NCBI RefSeq assembly: GCF_014191255.1
Contig: NZ_JACHWH010000001.1
Location: 2,170,001-2,234,000, forward strand
Source of the DNA: Amycolatopsis bartoniae
GTDB lineage: Bacteria; Actinomycetota; Actinomycetes; Mycobacteriales; Pseudonocardiaceae
Length of the DNA: 64,000 bases
Direction: 5' to 3'
This document shows, one piece after another, positions 1 to 7,993 of the stretch. The notes under the pieces were generated by a model. That model was not told where the DNA came from. It ran no database searches and was given only the letters and a program-made list of their open reading frames with translations. Both the position numbers and the translations under genes were made by a program. Every line of letters starts with the position of its first letter. Position 1 is the stretch's first letter.

Positions 1-1
1 G

Positions 2-754
2 GGCACGGTGCTCGGCCCGGCGCAGCTGGGTCTCGCGTCCGCGGTGGGGCTGGCCGAGCTGAACGTGTACCGGCCGCTGCGGGTGCTGGTGGTGTCGACG
101 GGCACGGAGCTCGTGGTCCCGCCGCAACCGCTGGAGCACGGGCAGATCTACGAGTCCAACAGCATCACGCTCGCCGCCGGGATCCGCGCGCTGGGCTGCG
201 AGGTCGAGACCGCCATCAGCACCGACGACGTGGGCCTGTTCCGAGACGCCATCGAACCGCGGGTCGGCGAGTTCGACCTCGTCGTCACGTCGGGCGGAGT
301 GAGCGCGGGCGCGTACGAGGTGGTCAAGGACGCGCTGACCGGGCTGGGCGTGACGTTCAAGAAGGTCGCGATGCAGCCGGGCGGACCACAGGGCAACGGC
401 CGGTGGAACGGGGTGCCCGTGGTGACGCTGCCCGGCAACCCGGTGAGCGTGCTGGTGTCGTTCGAGGTGTTCCTGCGCCCGGCGCTGCTGGCCGCGCTCG
501 GCCACCGCGACATCGACCGCCACCGGGTGCGCGCGCGGCTGACGGAGGGCCTGAAGTCCCCGTCCGGTCGGCGTCAGTTCCGCCGCGGCTACTACTGGCA
601 GCGCGAAGGCCAGGTGACCGGCGAGGTCGGCCCGCGCGGGGGCCCCGGCTCGCACCTGCTCGCGGCGTTCACGCAGGCCAACTGCCTGATCGTGCTGCCG
701 GAGGACGTCACCGAGGCGCCCGAGGGCACCGAGGTCGACGTGCTCCTCCTTTAG
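2..754 (+). CDS. moeA: Molybdopterin molybdenumtransferase MoeA, 3' part
   Basis: The reading frame enters from the left edge, so the N-terminus is missing. The protein inserts molybdate into adenylylated molybdopterin to make molybdenum cofactor in the cytoplasm. The visible part starts at the end of the MoeA N-terminal domain. It then shows the MoaB/Mog-like domain, with VLVVSTGTEL, GQIYESNS, DLVVTSGGVSAG and PGNPVSVLVSFE. It finishes with the small beta-barrel domain IV ending EGTEVDVLLL. In Mycobacterium tuberculosis moeA2 sits next to psd and pssA, as here, so this is probably the MoeA2-type paralogue. The next gene starts 12 bases after its stop, so the two may be cotranscribed. Confidence 0.95.
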   Translation, partial: GTVLGPAQLGLASAVGLAELNVYRPLRVLVVSTGTELVVPPQPLEHGQIYESNSITLAAGIRALGCEVETAISTDDVGLFRDAIEPRVGEFDLVVTSGGVSAGAYEVVKDALTGLGVTFKKVAMQPGGPQGNGRWNGVPVVTLPGNPVSVLVSFEVFLRPALLAALGHRDIDRHRVRARLTEGLKSPSGRRQFRRGYYWQREGQVTGEVGPRGGPGSHLLAAFTQANCLIVLPEDVTEAPEGTEVDVLLL

Positions 755-765
755 AGTGAGGCACT

Positions 766-1041
766 GTGGGCTTCTTCTCGTGGATCATCTTCGGGGCGCT
801 GGCGGGCTGGGCGGCGAACCTCGTCATCGGCGGCCGGGAGCGGCGTCGGCAGGGCTGCGTGGTCAGCGTGCTGGTCGGGGTGGTCGGCGCGGCGCTCGGC
901 GGCCTGCTCTACCGGCTCGTGACCGGGCACGAGAAGTCGTTCGAATTCGACTTCCCGAGCTTCGGCGTGGCCGTGCTCGGCTCGGTGGTGCTGCTCGGCG
1001 TCCTGCGGCTGGTGCTGGGCCTGCGTAATCGCGGGAAGTAG
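766..1041 (+). CDS. GlsB/YeaQ/YmgE-like small membrane protein
   Basis: This 91-residue protein starts at a GTG 12 bases after moeA, with GAGTGAGG just upstream. It resembles the GlsB/YeaQ/YmgE (transglycosylase-associated) family: a short first helix FFSWIIFGALAGWAANLVIGG, a cytoplasmic basic turn RERRRQG, a Gly-rich second helix CVVSVLVGVVGAALGGLLYRL, and a third hydrophobic segment near the C-terminus (FGVAVLGSVVLLGVLRLVLGL). The basic C-terminus (RNRGK) fits the positive-inside rule. The family is linked to general and osmotic stress in other bacteria. No enzymatic residues are known, and the exact role here is unknown. Confidence 0.8.
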   Translation: MGFFSWIIFGALAGWAANLVIGGRERRRQGCVVSVLVGVVGAALGGLLYRLVTGHEKSFEFDFPSFGVAVLGSVVLLGVLRLVLGLRNRGK

Positions 1042-1053
1042 TCTACCCTTCAC

Positions 1054-1224
1054 TCACCGTGTCGGCGCTTCGTCGGGGGAAGCGTCGGCACGGCCATTGC
1101 GCACGATCGACACCGCGGTCGCCAGATCCACCAGAGTGGGGATCGGCACGCTCGCAATGTCCCGTCGCCAGCGCTCGAACAGCTCGGCAAGACGCCCTTC
1201 GGGCGAAAAGTCGGGCGCTGTCAT
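1054..1224 (-). CDS. Small conserved-type protein, 56 aa, function unknown
   Basis: A reverse-strand reading frame begins with ATG at 1224 and ends with TGA at 1054-1056. It encodes 56 residues beginning MTAPDFSPEGRLAELF. A good ribosome binding site (AGAGAGGAC) lies 5-6 bases before the ATG. The composition is that of a real small helical protein: an amphipathic helix around GRLAELFERWRRDI, then VDLATAVSIVR. No motif or family is recognised. The gene is transcribed against its neighbours and sits between the GlsB-like gene and psd. A longer frame covering this region on the same strand has unnatural composition and is not favoured. Confidence 0.6.
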   Translation of the reverse strand: MTAPDFSPEGRLAELFERWRRDIASVPIPTLVDLATAVSIVRNGRADASPDEAPTR

Positions 1225-1427
1225 GACGGGTCCTCTCTGCTCTTACTACGTTCTGCATCGGCCGAGCTGACTTTGTGTTAACACGCCGCACGTGGATGGG
1301 TTCCCCCTCACAGCCGGGCCCGCCCACGCCGAGCGGTAGCGTGGTTACCCGGACCGGCGAAACGCCACGCCGGAGCCGTCCCGGTCGATACCGATCGGTG
1401 ACCTTTTCAGCTACCTCCGGGAAAGTG

Positions 1428-2147
1428 ATGAGCCCCAAGACGCCGGAGCAGGCGGGCAACCCCGTTGCCCACGCCCTGCAGCTGGCCCGCGAGACCCTCC
1501 CCCCGATGCACCCCGCGGGACGCCCGTTCGTGGCCGGTGGCATCGCCGCCACCCTGCTGCTGCGCAGGTTGTCGAAGCCACTCGGGCTCGTCGGCGGCCT
1601 GGCCACGCTGGCCACGGCGGCCTTCTTCCGCGAGCCGAAGCGCGTGCCGCCGACCCGCGGCGGGCTGGCGCTCGCGTCGGCCGACGGCATCGTGTCGCTC
1701 ATCGAGGAGGCCACGCCGCCGCCCGAGCTGGGCCTGCCCGCCGAGCCGCGGATGCGCGTGAGCGTCTTCCTGTCGGTGTTCGACGTGCACGTCCAGCGCG
1801 CGCCCGCGACCGGTGTCGTCGAGCGCGTCGCGTACCGGCCCGGCAAGTTCCTGTCCGCCGACCTGGACAAGGCCAGCGACGACAACGAACGGAACTCCGT
1901 GCTGGTGCGGACCGTGGACGGGCACGAGCTCGTCGTGGTCCAGATCGCGGGACTCGTGGCCCGCCGCATCTTGTGCGAGATCGCCGAAGGCGACAAACTC
2001 GCGGCCGGCGACACGTACGGCTTGATCCGCTTCGGCTCCCGCGTGGACCTCTACCTGCCCCCCGGCAGCCGGGTCCTGGTCAGCAAGGGCCAGCGCACGA
2101 TCGGCGGCGAGACGCCGATCGCCGAGCTTCCCCAGGGGAAGGACTGA
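1428..2147 (+). CDS. psd: Phosphatidylserine decarboxylase
   Basis: The 239-residue enzyme converts phosphatidylserine to phosphatidylethanolamine at the membrane. It is a pyruvoyl enzyme made as a proenzyme. The self-cleavage site is visible as RFGSRVDLYLP, with Gly203-Ser204 at the processing point giving a small C-terminal alpha subunit. The typical FxxDVHVQRAP stretch is at residues 117-126, and a hydrophobic segment lies near 38-67. Its length matches the short actinobacterial/archaeal-type Psd. ATG 1428 was chosen because GGGAA precedes it; an adjacent GTG at 1425 is possible. The stop is only 4 bases before pssA, so the two consecutive phospholipid steps are in one operon. Confidence 0.95.
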   Translation: MSPKTPEQAGNPVAHALQLARETLPPMHPAGRPFVAGGIAATLLLRRLSKPLGLVGGLATLATAAFFREPKRVPPTRGGLALASADGIVSLIEEATPPPELGLPAEPRMRVSVFLSVFDVHVQRAPATGVVERVAYRPGKFLSADLDKASDDNERNSVLVRTVDGHELVVVQIAGLVARRILCEIAEGDKLAAGDTYGLIRFGSRVDLYLPPGSRVLVSKGQRTIGGETPIAELPQGKD

Positions 2148-2151
2148 GGGC

Positions 2152-3102
2152 ATGGTCCGGGTGGTGACCCCGAGCGTCCGGCTGCTGCCGAACGCCATCA
2201 CGGTGCTCGCGCTGTGCGCGGGCCTGTCGGCGGTGCAGTTCGCGCTGAGCCACAACTACGTGCTGGCGATCGGCGCGATCGGCGTGGCCGCGGTGCTGGA
2301 CAGCCTCGACGGCCGGATCGCCCGTCTGCTCGACGCGACGTCGAAGATGGGCGCGGAGCTGGACTCGCTGTCCGACGCGATCTCGTTCGGCGTCGCCCCC
2401 GCGCTCGTGCTCTACATCTGGCACACCGACACCGAGCGCATCGGCTGGGTCACGTCGCTGGTGTTCGCGGTGTGCATCGTGCTGCGGCTGGCCCGGTTCA
2501 ACACGCTGCTCGAAGTCGAGAAACCGCCTTACGCGAACGAGTTCTTCGTCGGCGTGCCCGCGCCGGCAGGCGGTCTGCTGGTGCTGCTGCCACTGGTGCT
2601 GGTGCTGGAGTACGGCGACGGCTGGTGGTCCGCCCGGCCCGTGGTGTGGGTGTGGACGGTCGGCATCGCGTTGCTGCTGATCAGCCGCATCCCGACGTTG
2701 TCGCTGAAGACGGTGAAGGCCCCGGCGAAGGCCGTCGCGCCGCTGCTGGTGGGCGTGGGCCTGCTGGCCGCGGCGATCATCCAGTACCCCCTGATCGCGC
2801 TGGCGGTGGCGCTGCTGCTGTACCTCGCGCACATCCCGTACTCGGTCCGCCGCTACCACTGGCTGGCGAACCACCCGGAGGCGTGGCACGTGCCGTTGCG
2901 GGAGCGCCGGGCCATCCGCCGCGCCCGCAGCACCCGCCGGCTGCGGCTGCGCCGCCCGACGCTCGCCGGGGCCGCCCGGCTGTCGCGCCTGCCCCGCAAC
3001 CAGCCGGAGCACGTGGTGCGCGTGCGGACGTTCCCGCCGGACGGCGAGGACCGCAACCGCAGGCGCAGCTGGCGCCGGATGGGCCTGCGCCGCAACCGCT
3101 GA
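2152..3102 (+). CDS. pssA: CDP-diacylglycerol-serine O-phosphatidyltransferase
   Basis: This 316-residue integral membrane enzyme makes phosphatidylserine from CDP-diacylglycerol and serine, supplying the substrate of the upstream Psd. The CDP-alcohol phosphotransferase signature DGxxARxxxxxxxxGxxxDxxxD is complete, at Asp53-Gly54, Ala57-Arg58, Gly67, Asp71 and Asp75. Several transmembrane helices follow up to about residue 235. The last 80 residues are an Arg-rich cytoplasmic tail, longer than in enterobacterial homologues and probably interacting with phospholipid or nucleic acid non-specifically. The order psd-pssA-AAA ATPase is also found in mycobacteria. Confidence 0.95.
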   Translation: MVRVVTPSVRLLPNAITVLALCAGLSAVQFALSHNYVLAIGAIGVAAVLDSLDGRIARLLDATSKMGAELDSLSDAISFGVAPALVLYIWHTDTERIGWVTSLVFAVCIVLRLARFNTLLEVEKPPYANEFFVGVPAPAGGLLVLLPLVLVLEYGDGWWSARPVVWVWTVGIALLLISRIPTLSLKTVKAPAKAVAPLLVGVGLLAAAIIQYPLIALAVALLLYLAHIPYSVRRYHWLANHPEAWHVPLRERRAIRRARSTRRLRLRRPTLAGAARLSRLPRNQPEHVVRVRTFPPDGEDRNRRRSWRRMGLRRNR

Positions 3103-3128
3103 CGCCGGCGCGCCCTTAAGGTGGGCAC

Positions 3129-5324
3129 GTGAGCGAGCCCGAGATCACCCTGACCCTGCGGCACACCCCGTCCGCGCTGGACATCCGCCGCGGTGTGGTC
3201 CGGCTGCACCCGGAGGTGCTCGACGCGCTCGGGCTGCGCGCGTGGGACGCCGTGCACCTCACCGGCGCCCGCCGCACGGCCGCGCTCGCCGCACCCGCCG
3301 ACGGCGCCGGCACGCCGGGCGTGGTGCTGGTGGACGACGTGACGATGTCCAACCTCGGCGTCACGGAAGGCGCTGAGGTGGTGGTCGCCCCGGCCGGGGT
3401 GTCCGCCGCGCGCAGCGTCACGGTCGCGGGTTCGCGGCTGGCCAGCGCGTCGGTCTCGCCGAACACCCTGCGGCTCGCGTTGATCGGGAAGGTGGTCACG
3501 GTCGGGGACGCCGTGTCCCTGCTGCCGCAGGACCTCGCGCCCCCGCCGGGCGCGGACGTGGCGTCGGTGCGCGGGCAGCTGTCCCGCGCGATCGGTGCCA
3601 CGTGGACCAGCGAGCTGCTCACGGTCACCGCGACGGAACCGGTCGGAGCGGTCGCCGTGGGGCAGTCGACGGTGGTGAGCTGGCGCGACGGCACCCGCCC
3701 TGTGTCCACAGTGGAGACTCCTGCGCCCGCTCCCGTTGTCGCTCCGGAGGAGGAAGTCGCGACGATCCCGGTGACGGACCTCATCGGCGCGCAGGCGCAG
3801 GCCCGGACGCTGGCGGAGTGGTTCGACCTCGCGTTCCACCGGCCGGAGCTGCTCGCGCGGCTCGGCGCGACGGCCCAGCTCGGGGTGCTCCTGTCGGGCG
3901 CCGAGGGGGTCGGGAAGGCGACGTTGGTGCGGTCGGTCGCCGCGGCGGAGGACGTGCGGGTGCTCTGCCTCGCCGCGCCCAGCATCGCTGTGCTGGAGCC
4001 GAACGCCGCTGTCACGGCGCTGCGCGAGACGATCGCGAAGGCGCCGGCGGACGGCCCGGCGGTGCTGCTGCTCACCGATGTCGACGCGCTGCTGCCCGTG
4101 GCCAACCAGCCCCCGGTGGCGACGATCGTGCTGGACGAGTTGCGCACGGCGTTGACGAAGCCGAACTTCGCGGTGGTCGCGACGACGGCGCGGCCGGAGT
4201 CGTGTGATCCGCGGCTGCGCAACCCCGACCTGTTGGACCGCGAGCTGGCGATCCCGTTGCCGGACGCGAAGGTCCGCACCGAGTTGTTGCGCCTGCTGTT
4301 GCGGGACGTTCCGGTCGAGTCCGGTGTGGACTGTGGTGCACTGGCGGAGAAAACGCCGGGGTTCGTGGCGGCGGACCTGATCGCCCTCCGCCGGGATGCC
4401 GCGTTGCGAGCGGCGCTGCGTCAGCGTGAGGCCGAGGAGCCCCGGATCGCGCAACAGGATTTGCTCGACGCGCTGGCCACGGTCCGGCCGATTTCGATGT
4501 CCACTTCGGACAGCCTTGCGACGGGCGGGTTGAGCCTGGAGGACGTCGGCGACATGGCCGAGGTGAAGCAGTCGCTGACCGAGGCCGTGCTGTGGCCGTT
4601 GCGCTACCCGGATTCGTTCGCCCGACTGGGGGTCGCGCCGCCGCGTGGGGTGTTGCTGTACGGGCCGCCTGGCGGTGGCAAGACTTTCCTGGTGCGGGCG
4701 CTGGCGGGCACGGGTGCGTTGAACGTGTTCGCCGTCAAGGGCGCCGAGTTGCTGGACAAGTGGGTCGGCGAGTCGGAGCGGGCGGTGCGGGAGCTGTTCC
4801 GCCGGGCCGCGGACGCCGCCCCGGCGTTGATCTTCCTGGACGAGGTGGACGCGCTCGCGCCGCGGCGTGGTCAGTCGAGTGATTCCGGGGTGTCGGACCG
4901 CGTGGTCGCGGCGCTGCTGACGGAGCTGGACGGTGTCGAGCCGATGCGGGACGTGGTGGTGCTGGGTGCCACCAACCGGCCGGAGCTGGTGGATCCGGCG
5001 CTACTGCGTCCGGGCCGCCTGGAGCGCCTGGTGTACGTACCACCGCCGGACGCACAGGCCCGCGCGGACATCCTCCGCGCGACGGCGCGCAACACGCCAC
5101 TGGCGTCCGATGTGGACCTGGCCGAGGTGGCCGCCGGTCTGGACGGGTACTCGGCCGCGGACTGCGCGGGGCTCATCAGGGAGGCCGCACTGACGGCGAT
5201 GCGCGAATCCCTGGAGGCGACGGAGGTCACCGCGGAGCACCTGCGAAAGGCACGGTCCGTGGTGCGACCTTCGTTGGATCCGGCACAGCTGGCCGCCCTG
5301 GAAGCCTACGCCCGGCGGGAGTAA
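3129..5324 (+). CDS. CDC48/VCP-like double AAA ATPase
   Basis: The 731-residue protein resembles actinobacterial CDC48-type ATPases, hexameric unfoldases that remodel or extract proteins. It has an N-terminal double-psi-barrel-like substrate domain (about residues 1-190). The first AAA module has Walker A GAEGVGKAT near 257-265 but a weak Walker B (LLLTDVDAL, lacking the Asp-Glu pair). The second, canonical AAA module has Walker A GPPGGGKT near 512-519, Walker B LIFLDEVDAL near 566, sensor LGATNRPELVDPALLRPGR and the arginine-finger region. GTG 3129 is preceded by AAGGTGG. Only the second ring is likely to hydrolyse ATP strongly. Its stop codon lies inside a perfect inverted repeat shared with the convergent gene. 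Confidence 0.9.
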   Translation: MSEPEITLTLRHTPSALDIRRGVVRLHPEVLDALGLRAWDAVHLTGARRTAALAAPADGAGTPGVVLVDDVTMSNLGVTEGAEVVVAPAGVSAARSVTVAGSRLASASVSPNTLRLALIGKVVTVGDAVSLLPQDLAPPPGADVASVRGQLSRAIGATWTSELLTVTATEPVGAVAVGQSTVVSWRDGTRPVSTVETPAPAPVVAPEEEVATIPVTDLIGAQAQARTLAEWFDLAFHRPELLARLGATAQLGVLLSGAEGVGKATLVRSVAAAEDVRVLCLAAPSIAVLEPNAAVTALRETIAKAPADGPAVLLLTDVDALLPVANQPPVATIVLDELRTALTKPNFAVVATTARPESCDPRLRNPDLLDRELAIPLPDAKVRTELLRLLLRDVPVESGVDCGALAEKTPGFVAADLIALRRDAALRAALRQREAEEPRIAQQDLLDALATVRPISMSTSDSLATGGLSLEDVGDMAEVKQSLTEAVLWPLRYPDSFARLGVAPPRGVLLYGPPGGGKTFLVRALAGTGALNVFAVKGAELLDKWVGESERAVRELFRRAADAAPALIFLDEVDALAPRRGQSSDSGVSDRVVAALLTELDGVEPMRDVVVLGATNRPELVDPALLRPGRLERLVYVPPPDAQARADILRATARNTPLASDVDLAEVAAGLDGYSAADCAGLIREAALTAMRESLEATEVTAEHLRKARSVVRPSLDPAQLAALEAYARRE

Positions 5325-5365
5325 GCGCTTCCAACCTTCGTCCACAAGGGACTGAAAGCGCTTAC
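5321..5365. terminator. Perfect 10-bp inverted repeat holding both convergent stop codons
   Basis: GTAAGCGCTT (5321-5330) and AAGCGCTTAC (5356-5365) are perfect inverted arms around a 25-base loop. The TAA of the AAA ATPase gene lies in the left arm and the TAA of the reverse-strand VirR-like gene lies in the right arm. This is best read as a short bidirectional terminator for the convergent pair. No T-tract follows, so termination may be weak or Rho-assisted. Confidence 0.6.
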
Positions 5366-6021
5366 GAGCCCTTCGCTCGCAGACCCTGGTAGTCCTTCGT
5401 CAGGATGACGATCACGCCAGGGGTCGCGTTCTGGATACCCTCGAAGCGGGGCTCCGCCTTCATTCCGAACCACTCGGCGAGCGCCTTCGCGGCGGTCTCC
5501 TCATCCGTGCCGGGCGTGTAGTACGCCGTGCTGGTCGGGATGATGCCGTACGGGTAGGGCGCCTCCTCGACGACGTTCCAGCCCGCCGCCCGGAAGTCGG
5601 CACCCGCGCGGGCGGCGAGGCCCTGGATGGTGCTGTTGTTGTAGACCCGGACCGGCACCCACTTCGCGTCGGCCTGGTCGGCGGGCACCCCGCCCTGGCC
5701 GTTCTGCGGACCGGTCGGCGCGCCCGGCTGGCCGGTGCCCGGAGCACCACCAGGCGGCACAGCCGTCCCGGCCGGCGGGGGTGTGCTCGTGCCCGGCGGC
5801 GGCACCGTGCTGCTGGGCGGCACCGAAGACGACGGGCTGCTCGGCGCCGCACTGCTGGCGGACGTACCCGGCGGCGTCGTCACGGGCGGCTCGGCCGTGT
5901 TGTTGCCGTTACCGCCCGTGACGGCGGTGACGATGCCAATGATGGCGGCGATGGCCGCGATCCCGAGGAGCGCGACGCCCGCGAGGCGCATCGGCCGGGA
6001 CAGTCCCTGCAGGAAGTTCAT
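5362..6021 (-). CDS. VirR-like membrane protein with LytR_C domain
   Basis: This 219-residue protein has a short cytoplasmic N-terminus and one transmembrane helix (about 13-35). A long Pro/Ser/Thr/Gly-rich linker (about 38-110) follows, which could span the wall. The C-terminus is a LytR_C domain (about 120-219) containing VPVRVYNNSTIQGLAARAGADF and TAYYTPG. The same domain and neighbourhood (DUF3263, def) characterise M. tuberculosis Rv0431/VirR, a cell-envelope protein affecting vesicle release and peptidoglycan organisation. An envelope role is inferred. Its start overlaps the upstream DUF3263 gene in an ATGA arrangement at 6018-6021, so translation is probably coupled. Confidence 0.85.
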   Translation of the reverse strand: MNFLQGLSRPMRLAGVALLGIAAIAAIIGIVTAVTGGNGNNTAEPPVTTPPGTSASSAAPSSPSSSVPPSSTVPPPGTSTPPPAGTAVPPGGAPGTGQPGAPTGPQNGQGGVPADQADAKWVPVRVYNNSTIQGLAARAGADFRAAGWNVVEEAPYPYGIIPTSTAYYTPGTDEETAAKALAEWFGMKAEPRFEGIQNATPGVIVILTKDYQGLRAKGS

Positions 6022-6326
6022 CGTCCCTCAATCCCCAGTCGCCGGGCGACCCGCTTGCGCTGCCGCGTGGTGCGGACCTTGCGCAGCCGCTTCACCAGCA
6101 TGGGATCGGCCTGCAGGGCTTCGGGCTTCTCGAGCAACTGGTTGAGCAGCTGGTAGTACCGTGTCGACGAGAGGCCGAACTTCTCGCGGATCGCCTCCTC
6201 CTTGGCCCCCGCGTAGCGCCACCACTGGCGCTCGAAGGCCAGGATGGCGACCTCGCGCTCGGACAGGCCGGCAGGGGGATCGGGCGGGGACGGCCGCCCG
6301 TCGGCCATCGACTCCGCGGCGTCCAT
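6018..6326 (-). CDS. DUF3263 family protein, probable DNA-binding helical protein
   Basis: The 102-residue protein has the DUF3263 core (LSEREVAILAFERQWWRYAG, then EEAIREKFGLSSTRYYQLLN), which looks like a helix-turn-helix, followed by a basic Arg/Lys-rich tail. It is equivalent in position to M. tuberculosis Rv0430. ATG 6326 was chosen over an upstream in-frame ATG at 6392 because TTGAGGAG lies 5 bases before it. It overlaps the VirR-like gene by 4 bases, which makes a two-gene unit. A role as a regulator of its envelope partner is plausible but not shown. Confidence 0.85.
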   Translation of the reverse strand: MDAAESMADGRPSPPDPPAGLSEREVAILAFERQWWRYAGAKEEAIREKFGLSSTRYYQLLNQLLEKPEALQADPMLVKRLRKVRTTRQRKRVARRLGIEGR

Positions 6327-6454
6327 CTGACTCCTCAAAATCGCCGAAGAACACGGTTGTCGTTCCGCGGCGCCATTGAACCACGGGGACACCCCGCGGG
6401 CGCGGGATCACGGCCCGGCGCGTCACGGTGCACGGATGGGTACGATCGCTCTTC

Positions 6455-7012
6455 GTGACGATTCACCCCATCCGCATCGCCGGTGACCCCGTGCTGCACC
6501 ACCCCACGCGCGAGGTGGAGAAGTTCGACGACGAGCTGCGCACGCTGACCGAGGACATGTTCGAGACGATGTACGCCGCCGAAGGGGTGGGCCTCGCGGC
6601 CAACCAGATCGGCGTCGACCTGCGGGTGTTCGTCTACGACTGCAACGACGACGAGGGCGTCCAGCACAAGGGCCTGGTGGTGAACCCGAAGCTGGAGACG
6701 TCCGAGATCCCCGAGACGATGCCCGACCCCGACGACGACTGGGAGGGCTGCCTGTCCGCGCCCGGCGAGTCGTACCCGACGGGCCGCGCGAAGTGGGCCA
6801 AGGTGACCGGCTTCGACCTCGACGGCAACCCGATCGAGGTGGAGGGCACGGGGTACTTCGCTCGCTGTCTGCAGCACGAGACCGACCACCTGGATGGCTA
6901 CATCTACCTCGATCGGCTGATCGGGCGCCACGCCCGTGACGCGAAGCGCATGCTCAAGCGCAACAAGTGGGGAGTGCCGGGGCTGTCCTGGCTGCCGCCG
7001 AAGGAACCGTGA
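6455..7012 (+). CDS. def: Peptide deformylase
   Basis: This metalloenzyme removes the formyl group from the N-terminal methionine of nascent proteins. Starting at GTG 6455 it is 185 residues long. All three deformylase motifs are present: [10 protein letters not shown] (44-53), EGCLS (97-101, with metal ligand Cys99) and QHETDHLDG (140-148, ligands His141 and His145 and catalytic Glu142). An acidic insertion before motif 2 ([13 protein letters not shown]) is typical of actinobacterial forms. It is divergent from the DUF3263 gene. A further 27 bases upstream are open, but the chosen start gives the usual N-terminus [12 protein letters not shown]. Confidence 0.96.
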   Translation: MTIHPIRIAGDPVLHHPTREVEKFDDELRTLTEDMFETMYAAEGVGLAANQIGVDLRVFVYDCNDDEGVQHKGLVVNPKLETSEIPETMPDPDDDWEGCLSAPGESYPTGRAKWAKVTGFDLDGNPIEVEGTGYFARCLQHETDHLDGYIYLDRLIGRHARDAKRMLKRNKWGVPGLSWLPPKEP

Positions 7013-7022
7013 GCCGCTGACG

Positions 7023-7043
7023 GCCTTTCGCGGCCGCGAAGGC
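7023..7043. terminator. GC-rich hairpin between convergent genes
   Basis: The sequence from GCCTTTCGCG to GCGAAGGC folds as a compact GC-rich stem with one bulged T, between def and the convergent nuclease-like gene. No U-tract is present. Confidence 0.35.
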
Positions 7044-7063
7044 GGCGGAAGGGCTATGACCTG

Positions 7064-7858
7064 CTACTCGCAGGCCACTCCGTCGTTGTCGCGGTCCAGC
7101 TTCGAGCTGTAGCCGGGCTCGCCGCGGTACAGGGGGGCCGCGTGGGCCGCTCTCGCTGCCGCGCAGTTCGGGTAGTACGGGGCCGAACCGCTGTCGCTCT
7201 CGTCCTCGGTCGGTGCCGGGGCGGGTTCGGCCTCCGTGGTGGTCACCTTTGGCTTGGCCGGCGCGGGCGCAGGCGCCGGAGCGGGGTGGTCGATGTCGCC
7301 GGCGCACGGCGGCGCCCACAGCCCCACCGCGGCCGCGTGTGCCTGGGCCTCGGCGGTCCGCAGCGCCGAAACCGCGGCGTCGGCGGCCCGGACGTACCCC
7401 GTCTGCAGCGCGCGCGTCGCATAGTCACTGCCGTCCGCCAGCGCGAGCGACGCGGTGAGGTCGGTCGCGGTCGCGGTCAGGGACGTCAAGGTCACCCGCT
7501 GGTTCAACAACTGCGTCGTGGCCCACGCCACGGACTCCGGCGCGAAACAACCGGACGCCGCCGGCGCCTTCACGCCCAGTACCTGCACCGTCTTCCGCGC
7601 TCCCCGCGGATCGGTCACCTCGACCGTCGCCGCGTTGACGACGCTGACCACCGTGTAGACGTCCGGCGGAGGCGCCACAGAAGTGCTCGTCCGCGTCGAT
7701 GTCGGCGTCGGCGAAGCGGGAGCCGCGGCCTGCTGCCGCACCGGCGGAGGTGACTGCGCACCGAAGATCGCACCCAGCAAGAAAAACACCGCCAGCACGC
7801 CCAGTGTGATCAACAACCAACGCGGCGGGCGAGACGGAACGGGGGCGGCAGAAGTCAT
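7064..7858 (-). CDS. Membrane-anchored SNase-like protein with excalibur domain, probably inactive
   Basis: The 264-residue protein has an N-terminal transmembrane anchor (WLLITLGVLAVFFLLGAIFG), then an Ala/Pro/Thr linker and a staphylococcal-nuclease-like OB domain. A Pro/Ala linker leads to a C-terminal excalibur calcium-binding motif, DRDNDGVACE. In the SNase domain the usual R-x-x-G-x-x-A-P-E signature reads VQVLGVKAPAAS, so both the catalytic Arg and the Glu are replaced. Nuclease activity is therefore doubtful. ATG 7858 is preceded by AGAGGAC; another ATG 30 bases upstream is less likely. It probably acts outside the membrane, perhaps as a wall-bound calcium or nucleic-acid binding protein. 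Confidence 0.75.
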   Translation of the reverse strand: MTSAAPVPSRPPRWLLITLGVLAVFFLLGAIFGAQSPPPVRQQAAAPASPTPTSTRTSTSVAPPPDVYTVVSVVNAATVEVTDPRGARKTVQVLGVKAPAASGCFAPESVAWATTQLLNQRVTLTSLTATATDLTASLALADGSDYATRALQTGYVRAADAAVSALRTAEAQAHAAAVGLWAPPCAGDIDHPAPAPAPAPAKPKVTTTEAEPAPAPTEDESDSGSAPYYPNCAAARAAHAAPLYRGEPGYSSKLDRDNDGVACE

Positions 7859-7993
7859 GACTGTCCTCTGATTTCGGGCGCCGGACATGGCGTACTGCCG
7901 TTTTCTCGGAAATCGCGGCCACGGCGTTACAACCGCGGCCGGAAAAACGATGCACCTTCCGGCAACACACGCTTCCCGGACAGGAGACAGGCC

